DNA of 64,000 nt from Shewanella benthica KT99 (GTDB lineage Bacteria; Pseudomonadota; Gammaproteobacteria; Enterobacterales; Shewanellaceae), in contig NZ_ABIC01000012.1 of the NCBI RefSeq assembly GCF_000172075.1, positions 41,860 to 105,859 on the forward strand, written 5' to 3'. A program made the position numbers and the translations under genes. Positions within the stretch are counted from its first letter, which is position 1, and every line of letters starts with the position of its first letter. The notes below the pieces were generated by a model. It was not told the DNA's origin and made no database searches. It saw only the letters and a program-made list of their open reading frames with translations. Of the stretch, positions 45,813-54,374 are shown piece after piece.

Positions 45813-45838
45813 AAAAGCATCGATTTAGATGCTTTTTT
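45813..45838 (+). terminator. Terminator after the GST gene
   Basis: AAAAGCATC/GATGCTTTTTT stem followed by T6. Confidence 0.8.
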
Positions 45839-45850
45839 CATTTACGCTTT

Positions 45851-45885
45851 TCGAACCTCGAACCTCGAACCTCGAACCTCGAACC
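45851..45885. repeat. Heptanucleotide tandem repeat (TCGAACC)5
   Basis: Five perfect copies between the GST terminator and the DUF4447 stop codon. Confidence 0.92.
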
Positions 45886-45891
45886 TTGCAA

Positions 45892-46392
45892 CTATATCTG
45901 TGTCGCCGCCCATTTCGCTCGGATCTCACGGCTCTCTTTTAAGTCTTCTTTCTCGCGGTAAGCCTTGTAGGCTTCGACGTCGAGTGCCACCAGAGTCACG
46001 TCCACTTCAAGCACTAGCTTACACTCTTTCTTGATGCGCCAAGCTGATGTGCTATAAAGTTCGGTCAGTGGCAGTGAGCCTAAGAACTCAGAGTTATACT
46101 GAGCGTAGATGGCTTGAGTCGGATAGACGACAAAACTAAGGCGACGCTTAGGCTCTTGCTTGAATAGTTCTTCGATGCCATCACAGGTGTTGAGCACCTG
46201 CATCTCGATGATCTCATCGATCTCTGACAGTTTCTTCTGTGCCAGTCTCGATACGGGCTTTTCACCCGCTTCCCAGGCGATGACGTCGGCTTCACTGGCT
46301 TTGCTGAGTTCGCCTACCTGAGCCTGTGTCAGACCCAGAGACAGACGTAAAAACTTAATTTCGATGGCATTCAAGCCAGCATTGTTTGACAT
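45892..46392 (-). CDS. DUF4447 family protein with N-terminal helix-turn-helix
   Basis: 166 residues. [52 protein letters not shown] is an XRE-like HTH. The C-terminal part ([29 protein letters not shown]...[24 protein letters not shown]) is a distinct domain that fits DUF4447 from memory. A DNA-binding role is likely, with unknown targets. Lies near the SUKH gene on the same strand. Confidence 0.7.
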   Translation of the reverse strand: MSNNAGLNAIEIKFLRLSLGLTQAQVGELSKASEADVIAWEAGEKPVSRLAQKKLSEIDEIIEMQVLNTCDGIEELFKQEPKRRLSFVVYPTQAIYAQYNSEFLGSLPLTELYSTSAWRIKKECKLVLEVDVTLVALDVEAYKAYREKEDLKESREIRAKWAATQI

Positions 46393-46519
46393 TATCTTTC
46401 CATAAATATTGAGTGTCTATACCAAGCCTTGTTCACAGTATTAGTGCTCGAAATACTCGTGCTCGGATAGATAAATATACTGACTTATAACTTAGGACTT
46501 AGAACCTAGGTACTGAGAC

Positions 46520-46921
46520 TTAACTCTGCAACCAGACATGTTCGGCCCATTGCCAAAATGAATCCCAAGTTTCACTTTCGAGCTCATCTTCGCTCCAGAG
46601 CATGACCTGACCTTCCTGATCGATACAATAGAAGCTATTGCCCTGCTGACATATGGCGACGTATTCACGTGACATGCCGATTGACCAGGCATAGGCGGTC
46701 ACTTCGGCAAGGTAGGTGTGGGAATATGGGTCGCTGGCGGTTACCGGCTCCAGGCTGCCGTAGATAACATCACTGGCATAGAGTAGATACTCCTTTAGCT
46801 CGGCAGGAAGAGGCATTAAAATCTCCTCTTCGACCACTACAATTTGTTCAAATGTAGCCAGTTCTAAAGGGGTTGGAACGGTTTCACTCAATTCCTGAAG
46901 TTGCTCTATGATCTCGTGCAT
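46520..46921 (-). CDS. SMI1/KNR4 (SUKH) family protein
   Basis: 133 residues: LELATFEQIVVVEEEILMPLPAELKEYLLYASDVIYGSLEPV and the closing EYVAICQQGNSFYCIDQEGQVMLWSEDELESETWDSFWQWAEHVW carry the SUKH pattern. Members often act as immunity proteins to polymorphic toxins, but no toxin is next door, so a housekeeping member is equally likely. Confidence 0.85.
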   Translation of the reverse strand: MHEIIEQLQELSETVPTPLELATFEQIVVVEEEILMPLPAELKEYLLYASDVIYGSLEPVTASDPYSHTYLAEVTAYAWSIGMSREYVAICQQGNSFYCIDQEGQVMLWSEDELESETWDSFWQWAEHVWLQS

Positions 46922-46982
46922 TGTCTCTTCGCTGATTATAAGTTTATGGGCTCAAGTATATCTTGTCTGAGTGGGCATTGTT

Positions 46983-47220
46983 ATACCAATCGAGATAAAG
47001 CTGTGGTCACTGAGCGAGAATTTAGCGCTGCCGAGGCCAGAACATTAATTGATCCTCGGTAACTGCTCCATGGGTTACTCTCGATAATAGCTCCCGCATT
47101 ATTCTACCTTCGTCCATTCTTGGTCTCGTACCTCCTATATCCATATCGTCGTGCATAAATGATATCCACAACATATATGTTGTTCGCAAGGCGTGGGAAC
47201 ATAGTTCTTCTACGTTTACG
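46983..47220. repeat. ATACCAATC-type dispersed repeat, copy D1, with nested insert
   Basis: ATACCAATCGAGATAAAGCT followed by GTGGTCACTGAGCGAGAATTTAGCGCT matches 62237-62345. Homology resumes at GCAAGGCGTGGGAACATAGTTCTTCTACGTTTA after about 145 bp not found in the other copy. No gene in this spacer. Confidence 0.7.
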
Positions 47221-47227
47221 CCGTGAT

Positions 47228-48031
47228 TTAGGCGACCGATGCGCTGATTAAGTTTGCTGCATCTATGCGTTTATATTGTAGCCAAGCTTTGTGATATTGC
47301 TTGTGGGACACTTGGCGAAGGCGTGTTATCTGAGCCTGCTCAATATCGTTTAACTCCCGGCCTTCACTCATGGCTGTCGTTTCTATGGCTTGTACTCGTT
47401 CATAAACCTGATGTTCGGCACCATTTTTGATGTTAGCTATCTCACTTAAGTGCAGTTGAACTTCGGCTATCATCTGCGATTTAGGTAGTCTGATGAGCAC
47501 ATTGAGATCCCGGTATCCTGAGTCTTTAGGTGAGGCGAAGCGGTTCTTGACCTTGATGACTTGAGTCTGACCGGTTAAGGCCTCATAGGCAGCGACCAAG
47601 TCATGGATATTGTTAGTTACTATGCTGGCTCGGGCAAGGTCGGTGAGTAGACTCGCATCACCATTAAGTTTACTACTGACCTTGTCGCTGGCTCTGGAAT
47701 AGCTCTTAATTCCTGGAACTTGTGTTTCAATCTGAGTACCCGTTGAGATCTGCATTAAAATTTGCGCCAATTCATCCTGAGCCGTTTGCGCCTGAGAGTA
47801 GAGGGCGTCGAGATCTGTACTGGTTTGTCTGGCCGGGTGGTATTCGAGGCTTGATATCGATGTGAGTCCTGAGAGATCTTTACTGATGGCTTGCCTGACT
47901 GCATAGCTATCACTCTTCTCTTTAATATTGGACTGAAATTCGTTTGTGGCAGCAAATCCTGTCCGGGTGGACAACAGGAGTAGGAAAATAAAGAAGGTGC
48001 GGAACAAGCGATTCATACTATTTATCAACAT
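47228..48031 (-). CDS. Exported RelA/SpoT-like (synthetase-fold) protein
   Basis: 267 residues from ATG 48031 (GAGG 8 bases upstream). The N-terminus MNRLFRTFFIFLLLLSTRTGFAA is a signal peptide. Residues 105-195 follow the (p)ppGpp-synthetase fold: IKSYSRASDKVSSKL (basic ATP-binding helix, K109, R113, K117, K121), LTDLARASIV (Asp131, Arg134), RFASPKDSGYRDLNVLIRLP (PK and GYR motif, 164-183) and AEVQLHL (Glu190, Gln192). No HD hydrolase, TGS or ACT domain. The catalytic Asp and Glu positions appear kept, so activity is possible, but outside the cytoplasm it would lack ATP. A single gene; the partner is unknown. Confidence 0.7.
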   Translation of the reverse strand: MLINSMNRLFRTFFIFLLLLSTRTGFAATNEFQSNIKEKSDSYAVRQAISKDLSGLTSISSLEYHPARQTSTDLDALYSQAQTAQDELAQILMQISTGTQIETQVPGIKSYSRASDKVSSKLNGDASLLTDLARASIVTNNIHDLVAAYEALTGQTQVIKVKNRFASPKDSGYRDLNVLIRLPKSQMIAEVQLHLSEIANIKNGAEHQVYERVQAIETTAMSEGRELNDIEQAQITRLRQVSHKQYHKAWLQYKRIDAANLISASVA

Positions 48032-48166
48032 CAAATTAGCCTCATTTTTTGAAAAAAACACGAAGTAAACTAAACGATGCATTCAATTTATGCCTAGTCA
48101 GCTTAATCTAGGCTGAACGAAGAATTAATTTCCATTCATGTTTGATACACTTTTCAAAAACCATAA

Positions 48167-48192
48167 AAAAAGAGCGCCTAAGGCACTCTTTT
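48167..48192. terminator. Terminator of the M13 peptidase gene
   Basis: On the minus strand AAAGAGTGCC-tta-GGCGCTCTTT (one wobble pair), followed by a T-run. Confidence 0.8.
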
Positions 48193-48216
48193 AAATGGAT
48201 AAATTATTTTAGGCTG

Positions 48217-50295
48217 TTACCAGATCTTTACACGTTTTTCTGGCGCTATATACATGGCATCGCCTTCTTTTACGTCGAAAGTGGTGTAGAACTGAGGCAT
48301 GTTAGACAAGGCGCCCTGTGAACGGAACTTAGCCGGTGAATGTGGATCTGTGGCGACGCGGTTACGCATCGACTCTTCTTTGATCTTAGCACGCCAGATC
48401 TGAGTGAAACCGATGAAGAAACGCTCATCACCCGTTAGGCCATCGATAACAGGTGCCTCTTTACCCTTGAGTGACTTCTTGTACGCCTTGTAGGCGATAG
48501 TCACGCCGGAAAGATCGCCGATGTTTTCACCTAGAGTAAGCTCACCGTTCACATTAAGGTCGTCAAACACGGCGTAGCCATTATATTGGGTGACGAGTGC
48601 TTTACCGCGAGTGGCGAACTCTGAGAGATCTTGTTCTGTCCACCAGTCACGCATGTTGCCTTCGCCGTCAAATTTGGCGCCTTGGTCATCGAACCCATGG
48701 CCCATCTCGTGGCCGATAACCGCACCTATGCCACCATAGTTAACTGCATCATCGGCTTGCATGTTGAAGAAAGGCGGTTGCAGGATAGCAGCAGGGAATA
48801 CAATCTCGTTCATGGTCGGGTTGTAGTAGGCATTCACCGTCTGTGGCGTCATGTGCCATTCCCACTTGCGGATAGGACCGGCAAGTTTCTCAAGCTCTTT
48901 GTCGTGACTGAGTTCATTGGCGCGAATGTTGTTACCGATAAGATCGTCGGCCTCGATAGTCAGCTTAGAATAGTCTTCCCATCTGTCCGGGTAACCAATC
49001 TTAGGATTGAATTTAGCCAGTTTGTCCTTGGCTGCAACCTTAGTAGCGGCACTCATCCATTCTAAGTCGTCGATACTGGTGCCATAGGCGCCACGTAGAT
49101 TCTCAACCAGAACTAGCATGCGCTCTTTCGCTGCTGGAGCAAAGTGACGCTTAACGTAAACTTTACCTACAACTTCACCTAATATATTGTTGACTGTGCT
49201 CACGCCACGCTTCCAGCGAGGCTGTTGCTCTGCCTGGCCATTCAGTGTCTTAGAGAAGAACTCGAAGTTTTCATGATCCAGCTTACCTGTCATTTCTCCG
49301 GCGAAATGAGTCAGTAATTGCCACTTCATGTAGGTTTGCCAGGTCGACAGCTCATTGGCTTTAAGGACATCATTGAAACCTTCGATGAAGCTTGGCTGAT
49401 TGATGATGATATCTTGCTGATCTTGGACGCCTAAAGTGGTGAGGTAAGCAGTCCAATCGATATCGGGGGCGAGTTTAGTTAAGTCTTTAACCTGGTAAAG
49501 GTTATAGGTCTTAGTGCTGTCACGGGTCTCGACAACGTCCCAGTGTCTGTTAGCTATGGCGGTTTCTAGTGCTAACACTTGCTCTGCACTGGCTCTAGGA
49601 GCTTTAAAGCCTGCAATGGTGAACATCTTTTCTATGTGCTCGACGAAGGCTTTACGAATATTGATGAAACGTTCGCCATCGTTGAAGTAGTAATCTTTTT
49701 CTGGCAGGCTGAGACCATATTGCCAGATATGTGTGGCGTAACGGCTCGAGTCTTTGGCATCGACATCGATATAGAAAGCCAGTGGTGTACCGCCACCTAT
49801 GATCTGACTGTGGGCGAAGTAGCTAACGAGATCTGACTTAGTCTTAAGGCCGTCAATTTTATCCAGCTCGGCTTGAATTGGTGTTGTGCCTAGTTGGTTT
49901 ATCGTGTCCGTGTCCATAAATGAGCGATATAGGTCGGCAACTTTTTGCTCATCGCTTCCGGCCACAAGATTAGGCGTTGCGGCAACTTCTTCGATGATGG
50001 CTTTAATATCGTCACGAGACTTTTCACGAAGATCATAAAAAGCACCTGTGCTGGTTCTATCACTGGGAATTTTGGTGTTTTTGAGCCAAGTACCGTTAAC
50101 GTAACCGTAGAAGTCATCTTGAGGACGAATGGACTTATCGAAGTTAGCGAAGTCGATTCCTGATGTTAAAGCTTTCTCTACGGCCGTTGCTGTCTTACTG
50201 ATTTCAGGGGCTTTAACTTCTGCTTGCTTATTATTGCATGCCGCCAGGCCTACAATCAGTGAGGCACATAGGCCTCCAACGAGTACTTTCTTCAT
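48217..50295 (-). CDS. pepO: M13-family metallopeptidase lipoprotein (PepO/neprilysin type)
   Basis: 692 residues. The signal sequence MKKVLVGGLCASLIVGLAAC ends in a lipobox Cys. The catalytic domain contains NAYYNPTMNEIVFPAAILQPP, the zinc motif VIGHEMGHGFDD, then GELTLGENIGDLSGV with the third ligand Glu. The C-terminal region NMPQFYTTFD...RVKIW ends in the conserved W. It is a periplasmic, membrane-tethered endopeptidase for peptides. A fragment of a paralogue is at 30101-30375. Confidence 0.93.
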   Translation of the reverse strand: MKKVLVGGLCASLIVGLAACNNKQAEVKAPEISKTATAVEKALTSGIDFANFDKSIRPQDDFYGYVNGTWLKNTKIPSDRTSTGAFYDLREKSRDDIKAIIEEVAATPNLVAGSDEQKVADLYRSFMDTDTINQLGTTPIQAELDKIDGLKTKSDLVSYFAHSQIIGGGTPLAFYIDVDAKDSSRYATHIWQYGLSLPEKDYYFNDGERFINIRKAFVEHIEKMFTIAGFKAPRASAEQVLALETAIANRHWDVVETRDSTKTYNLYQVKDLTKLAPDIDWTAYLTTLGVQDQQDIIINQPSFIEGFNDVLKANELSTWQTYMKWQLLTHFAGEMTGKLDHENFEFFSKTLNGQAEQQPRWKRGVSTVNNILGEVVGKVYVKRHFAPAAKERMLVLVENLRGAYGTSIDDLEWMSAATKVAAKDKLAKFNPKIGYPDRWEDYSKLTIEADDLIGNNIRANELSHDKELEKLAGPIRKWEWHMTPQTVNAYYNPTMNEIVFPAAILQPPFFNMQADDAVNYGGIGAVIGHEMGHGFDDQGAKFDGEGNMRDWWTEQDLSEFATRGKALVTQYNGYAVFDDLNVNGELTLGENIGDLSGVTIAYKAYKKSLKGKEAPVIDGLTGDERFFIGFTQIWRAKIKEESMRNRVATDPHSPAKFRSQGALSNMPQFYTTFDVKEGDAMYIAPEKRVKIW

Positions 50296-50536
50296 TCTGC
50301 TTCCTTTATCTGTTGGTTGCCCATCTTTGGGTCATTGTTGTTATGTCCAATGTCACAGCTTAAAATGATATGGCACTGATTTTTATATGTAAGTATATGC
50401 AATTCTTACATTATGCTACATATGTTAATGCTATGACCTAGCTGTAGACAAGTGTTGAGGGAATCTTATGTGTATTTCTACTCATTTAGTTATGTAAATA
50501 ATGCTTTCTTCGGCCATAAAATTTGGCGGTGTCAGG

Positions 50537-51082
50537 CTATAACTGCTTGATTATTCTTGCAGGATTCCCTGCTACTAGGGTCTTGGCCCGAACATCTTTG
50601 GTGACGACCGAGCCGGCACCGATAACGGCTTCATCCCCGACAGTAATGCCGGGAAGGATGATTGCACCACCGCCAATCCAGACGTGCTTGCCTATGGATA
50701 TGGCTTTGGCGATCTCATAACCTTGGCTGCGCTTCTCGGCTTCTAGTGGGTGGTTGGCGGTATAAAATTGGACGTTGGGTCCAACCATAGTGTGCTCTCC
50801 GATATGGATTGGAGCATTGTCTTGTAGGGTGACATTGCTATTGATGTATACCTTACTTGCAAGGTGAATGTGTAGACCGTAGCCGATGTAAAACGGTAGG
50901 ACTATATTGGCATCGGGTGACTTGTGCGGTAGCAGGTTGGCATCATGCTGATAATCGAATGAGAGGTTGGCCTGTCGATTGAGCACCTGCTGCTGCTTTC
51001 TCAGCTTCATGATCTCTGCATCTAAGTAGTTATATTCCTGGCCGGAAATCATTCTTTGATAGTTGCTAAGTTTTTGGTTCAT
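50537..51082 (-). CDS. Sugar O-acetyltransferase (Maa/LacA type)
   Basis: 181 residues. MISGQEYNYLDAEIMKLR is the Maa N-terminal motif; left-handed beta-helix hexapeptides follow (IHIGEHTMVGPNVQF, KHVWIGGGAIILPGITVGDEAVIGAGSVVTKDV), and the C-terminus GNPARIIKQL is conserved. The acetyl-CoA donor and a maltose- or galactoside-like acceptor are inferred from family. Divergent from rsuA. Confidence 0.92.
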   Translation of the reverse strand: MNQKLSNYQRMISGQEYNYLDAEIMKLRKQQQVLNRQANLSFDYQHDANLLPHKSPDANIVLPFYIGYGLHIHLASKVYINSNVTLQDNAPIHIGEHTMVGPNVQFYTANHPLEAEKRSQGYEIAKAISIGKHVWIGGGAIILPGITVGDEAVIGAGSVVTKDVRAKTLVAGNPARIIKQL

Positions 51083-51211
51083 AAGTGTTCCTGCTCATTC
51101 TGACTCAGACAAGTTAGTGTAAAGTCGACATGGATGCCAAGCAAAACTTTGCCCTTTGTGAGCTTGGGCCTCATAATGTCGCCAATTCTGTACTTAAAGC
51201 TGAGATCTATT

Positions 51212-51901
51212 GTGCGTTTAGACAAATTTATCTGTGAATCGACTGAGCTCACTCGCTCATTTGCAAAGAAGGCGTTACACCGTGGTGATGTGACTTGTGA
51301 TGGTGAAGTGGTTAAAAATTCAGGTTTTAAAGTAAAAGTTGGACAGACTATCTGTTTAGATGGGAAAGTTATCTCTGTTGTTGGTCCAAGGTTTTTGATG
51401 CTGAATAAACCCGCGGATACCATCTGTGCCACATTCGATATTGTGCACCCAACGGTCATCGACCTGCTCGATATCGAGAAAGCAGATACTCTGCATATTG
51501 CCGGCAGATTAGATATCGATACCACAGGGCTAGTGCTTATCACAACCGATGGTCAATGGTCTCATAAGATCACCTCGCCAAAGAAAGATTGCAGCAAGTG
51601 TTATCTGGTTAAATTAACCGATGAACTTGATGCCTCATTAGTCGAGACATTCGCTCAAGGTGTTGAGCTGAGAAATGAAGATGGACTGACTAAGCCTGCT
51701 GTGCTTGAGATTATCGATACTCATACAGCACGTTTAACCATCACTGAAGGTAAGTATCATCAGGTGAAGCGTATGTTTGCCGCCGTAGGCAATAAAGTGG
51801 TTGGTCTGCATAGAGAAAGCGTCGGTAAGATAGTGTTAGATGATGACTTGGCACCCGGCGAGTGGCGTTACCTGACCGATGAAGAAGTTGCCTCGGTCTA
51901 G
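51212..51901 (+). CDS. rsuA: 16S rRNA pseudouridine(516) synthase
   Basis: 229 residues. An S4 domain (VRLDKFICESTELTRSFAKKAL, VTCDGEVVKNSGFKV) is followed by the catalytic GRLDIDTTGLVLITTDGQWSH, with the essential Asp. The family ending ITEGKYHQVKRMFAAVGNKVVGLHRE is present. It modifies U516 of small-subunit rRNA. GTG 51212 is chosen because the family starts MRLDKF; an ATG at 51134 would add 26 unrelated residues. Confidence 0.93.
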   Translation: MRLDKFICESTELTRSFAKKALHRGDVTCDGEVVKNSGFKVKVGQTICLDGKVISVVGPRFLMLNKPADTICATFDIVHPTVIDLLDIEKADTLHIAGRLDIDTTGLVLITTDGQWSHKITSPKKDCSKCYLVKLTDELDASLVETFAQGVELRNEDGLTKPAVLEIIDTHTARLTITEGKYHQVKRMFAAVGNKVVGLHRESVGKIVLDDDLAPGEWRYLTDEEVASV

Positions 51902-51972
51902 TCCTTTTTTTGGGATTAATTAAGTGACATTTGTCAGCTGGTATTAGCCTATTGTGATAAGTGTTACAGAGA

Positions 51973-52001
51973 GTAAAAGGCCTTCGATGAAGGCCTTTTA
52001 C
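51973..52001. terminator. Bidirectional terminator between rsuA and the DUF4097 gene
   Basis: GTAAAAGGCCTTC-gat-GAAGGCCTTTTAC, a perfect 13-bp stem with T-runs on both strands. Confidence 0.9.
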
Positions 52002-52027
52002 TTAGCTGCTTTAAGGGAATTAACTGA

Positions 52028-52978
52028 CTACATTCTTATAGTCAACTCTATGTCTCCGCTTATGGTATTGATCTTGATATCGGATGTTGGACTGCCCGTT
52101 TGGAATTTGAGATATGAAGTGGGTGAATACTTTTCTTTGGTCGGTTTATCATCGCTATACCGGTTGTAAATCTTGCCTCCAGGACCACCATTGAGGCTAA
52201 ATCTGGCATTGATGAGTAGAGGTAACTCGAGTTTAATGTCTCCGCTGACACTCTCTAAGTTAGCGACAGATTCCAGTGCCGACAAAGACAGCACAATATT
52301 ACCACTCACACTGCGAACCTGAAGCTTGTCGACTTTCTGTAGCATGACTTTTCCGTCACCGGACACTTGCTCGATCGACACCTTAGTCGCCCTAGAGTTG
52401 GCGTTAATTTTTCCACTGACAGATTTATAACTGATTTCACCAGCACTATTTTGATCTTTAATTGCACCAGACACTGTATCTAGTTTGATGTTTCCCTTTA
52501 ATCCATCGGAGACGATATCGCCGGAAATGGTGTGGATCAGTACCTTATCGATGAGCTTGACGGCCTTGATATCACCACTGACGGTGTTAATGCTGATATC
52601 GCCCACTAGGTTGGATAAGTTATAGCTAGATGAAATTCCCTCGGCGTATAAGCTTAGGTTTTTTGGCACTGTGATAATTAATGATGAGCCACTGTTATTT
52701 TTGCCACTAAATTGCCGTGGCATCTTATCTTCTAATGTGACGAAATTACCTTGCTGTTCGACAACAAACCCTTCGCTGAGCTCATCTAAGGTGCCTTGGA
52801 TACGGATCTCTTGCTTATCCCAACTTCTGATTTTTACTTCGCCTCTTAACACTTTGACATTGAGTCTGAGGTCATCGGTTACTTTAATCTGCTTATCGAT
52901 ACTCTGTGCGGCCAGCGCTAAATTACTCATAAGCAATAAGGGCATGAGTAAGTAGTGAGTGAATCTTGCCTTGATCAT
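52028..52978 (-). CDS. DUF4097 beta-strand-repeat exported protein
   Basis: 316 residues with a signal peptide (LLMPLLLMSNLALAA). A series of short beta repeats follows, most containing VSGDI or ISGDI (INTVSGDIKAV, IHTISGDIVSD, LDTVSGAIKDQ, YKSVSGKINAN, IEQVSGDGKVM, VRSVSGNIVLS, LESVSGDIKLE, INTISGDIELT), as in the DUF4097 right-handed helix. Family members sit in the cell envelope; function unknown. Stands alone. Confidence 0.88.
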   Translation of the reverse strand: MIKARFTHYLLMPLLLMSNLALAAQSIDKQIKVTDDLRLNVKVLRGEVKIRSWDKQEIRIQGTLDELSEGFVVEQQGNFVTLEDKMPRQFSGKNNSGSSLIITVPKNLSLYAEGISSSYNLSNLVGDISINTVSGDIKAVKLIDKVLIHTISGDIVSDGLKGNIKLDTVSGAIKDQNSAGEISYKSVSGKINANSRATKVSIEQVSGDGKVMLQKVDKLQVRSVSGNIVLSLSALESVANLESVSGDIKLELPLLINARFSLNGGPGGKIYNRYSDDKPTKEKYSPTSYLKFQTGSPTSDIKINTISGDIELTIRM

Positions 52979-53220
52979 ATGATCTCTCCTGGTGAATTCA
53001 GTGATACAGGGAGCGTCTGTCCCTGCTTTAGTAGTTCAATCTGTCTGTGTTGTGTCCAAAGACAAGTCAGAAAAAGATTTGAATTGGCATTAAAAATTTA
53101 TACAAAGGTATAACACTTAGCGGTTTTAGTGAAGACAGACGTACTCGGTTTAACTTGAAACAAATAGTCATTGAGCAAGATCAATAGCAGCCGATGAGAC
53201 TTGAGAAAGATAAAGAGTCA

Positions 53221-53241
53221 GAGAAGAGAGAAGAGAGAAGA
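53221..53241. repeat. Heptanucleotide tandem repeat (GAGAAGA)3
   Basis: Three perfect units and a partial fourth between the DUF4097 promoter region and the 3' end of the OCD-family gene. The rest of 52979-53282 shows no gene. Confidence 0.85.
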
Positions 53242-53282
53242 GAGCCTTCCCTGCATCAATGACATGGTACTTGCTGTATAAG

Positions 53283-54239
53283 CTAGTGATCCGCCTGCAA
53301 CTGGGAATAGACCAGTTGAGCACCGACCAGATCGGCCAGTGCTGTGCCAACGGTCTTAAATAGTGTGATTTCTTGCTCGTTTTTTCTACCTGACACCTGA
53401 TTTTTACAGAGTTGTGCGAGCTCACCCACGACAGAATCAATACTATAAACACCTTCAGCGACCGGGATAAGCAGTTCACCGGCTTCCGCAAAAACATTAA
53501 TTTTTGAATCTACATATACCGATGACTTCAAGATGAGCCCAGTGTCGCACTCGCGCTTATCATGATTATGATTACCCACGAAATCGGTATGAGTGCCAGC
53601 TTGCACCCAGTCACCGTTAAATAGTGGCGTGGGTGAGCCTGTTGCACAGCTGATGATATCGGCCGCTTTTACAGACTTTTCGACATCATCACAGACGGTT
53701 ACCTTAATATCGGGTCTGGCCAAACTGACGGCTTCGACTATGCTTTGTGCCTTGTTTGGATCTCTGCCCCAGATAGATATTTCACTGATAGGGCGGATAC
53801 TCGCATGGGCGAGGGCCATAAATGAGGCGAGACGTCCAGTTCCAAAAACCAGCAGTTTACTGGCATCTCTTCTTGCTAAGAAGTCTGCGCCTAAAGCAGA
53901 AATGGCGGCTGTGCGCCAGTAGGTGACACTGGTTCCGTCCACTAGCGCCTGGGGAACCCCAGTTTTTCGATCGAATATCATGATCTTGGAATACAGGCTT
54001 TCCAGTTCACTACTCTTAGCTGGGTTGTCAGGAAAGTAGGTGAAAGCCTTAATTGCTATGGTCTTGTCGTTCCATGAGGGCAGAACCGCGAATGCATCGC
54101 TATGGGATGAGCCCTCATCCAGGCTGAATACCTGTCGTTGGGGCATGCCTGCAGGTTTGGAGAAGGCCTCTCTAAGCTCTGAAATAAGTGTTGGAAAGTT
54201 TAATGTTTGATGAACTGTGTCAGCGTCGATTACCTGCAT
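53283..54239 (-). CDS. Ornithine cyclodeaminase/mu-crystallin family protein
   Basis: 318 residues. N-terminal substrate domain (LISELREAFSKPAGMPQRQ; IKAFTYFPDNPAKSSELESLYSKIMIFDRKTGVPQALVDGTSVTYWRTAAISALGADFLAR) and Rossmann fold with LLVFGTGRLASFMALAH. DFVGNHNHDKRECD is the late catalytic region (Asp). The nucleotide motif G-T-G-R differs slightly from GTGxQA. Likely an NAD(P)-dependent imine or keto-acid reductase or cyclodeaminase; substrate undetermined. Confidence 0.88.
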   Translation of the reverse strand: MQVIDADTVHQTLNFPTLISELREAFSKPAGMPQRQVFSLDEGSSHSDAFAVLPSWNDKTIAIKAFTYFPDNPAKSSELESLYSKIMIFDRKTGVPQALVDGTSVTYWRTAAISALGADFLARRDASKLLVFGTGRLASFMALAHASIRPISEISIWGRDPNKAQSIVEAVSLARPDIKVTVCDDVEKSVKAADIISCATGSPTPLFNGDWVQAGTHTDFVGNHNHDKRECDTGLILKSSVYVDSKINVFAEAGELLIPVAEGVYSIDSVVGELAQLCKNQVSGRKNEQEITLFKTVGTALADLVGAQLVYSQLQADH

Positions 54240-54374
54240 ACTCGCTCCTTCGCGTTTCTTTTGGATATTGTATATCTAGGTGGGGCGGAGATAAAGAGTC
54301 TATTGTAATTTCTATTTACCTTTATATAGATTTACGACTATTTTTAAGAGAGTGATTTTTTAGGGAACCCCAAT

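Noticed and set aside
46520..46921. SUKH gene as immunity protein of a toxin system with the exported RelA/SpoT-like gene
   Set aside because: The genes are separated by 300 bp of dispersed repeat and SUKH proteins are common outside toxin loci; I see nothing that pairs them.
53168..53497. 109-codon minus-strand frame overlapping the OCD-family gene
   Set aside because: It overlaps the 3' end of a strongly supported gene in another frame and has no domain.
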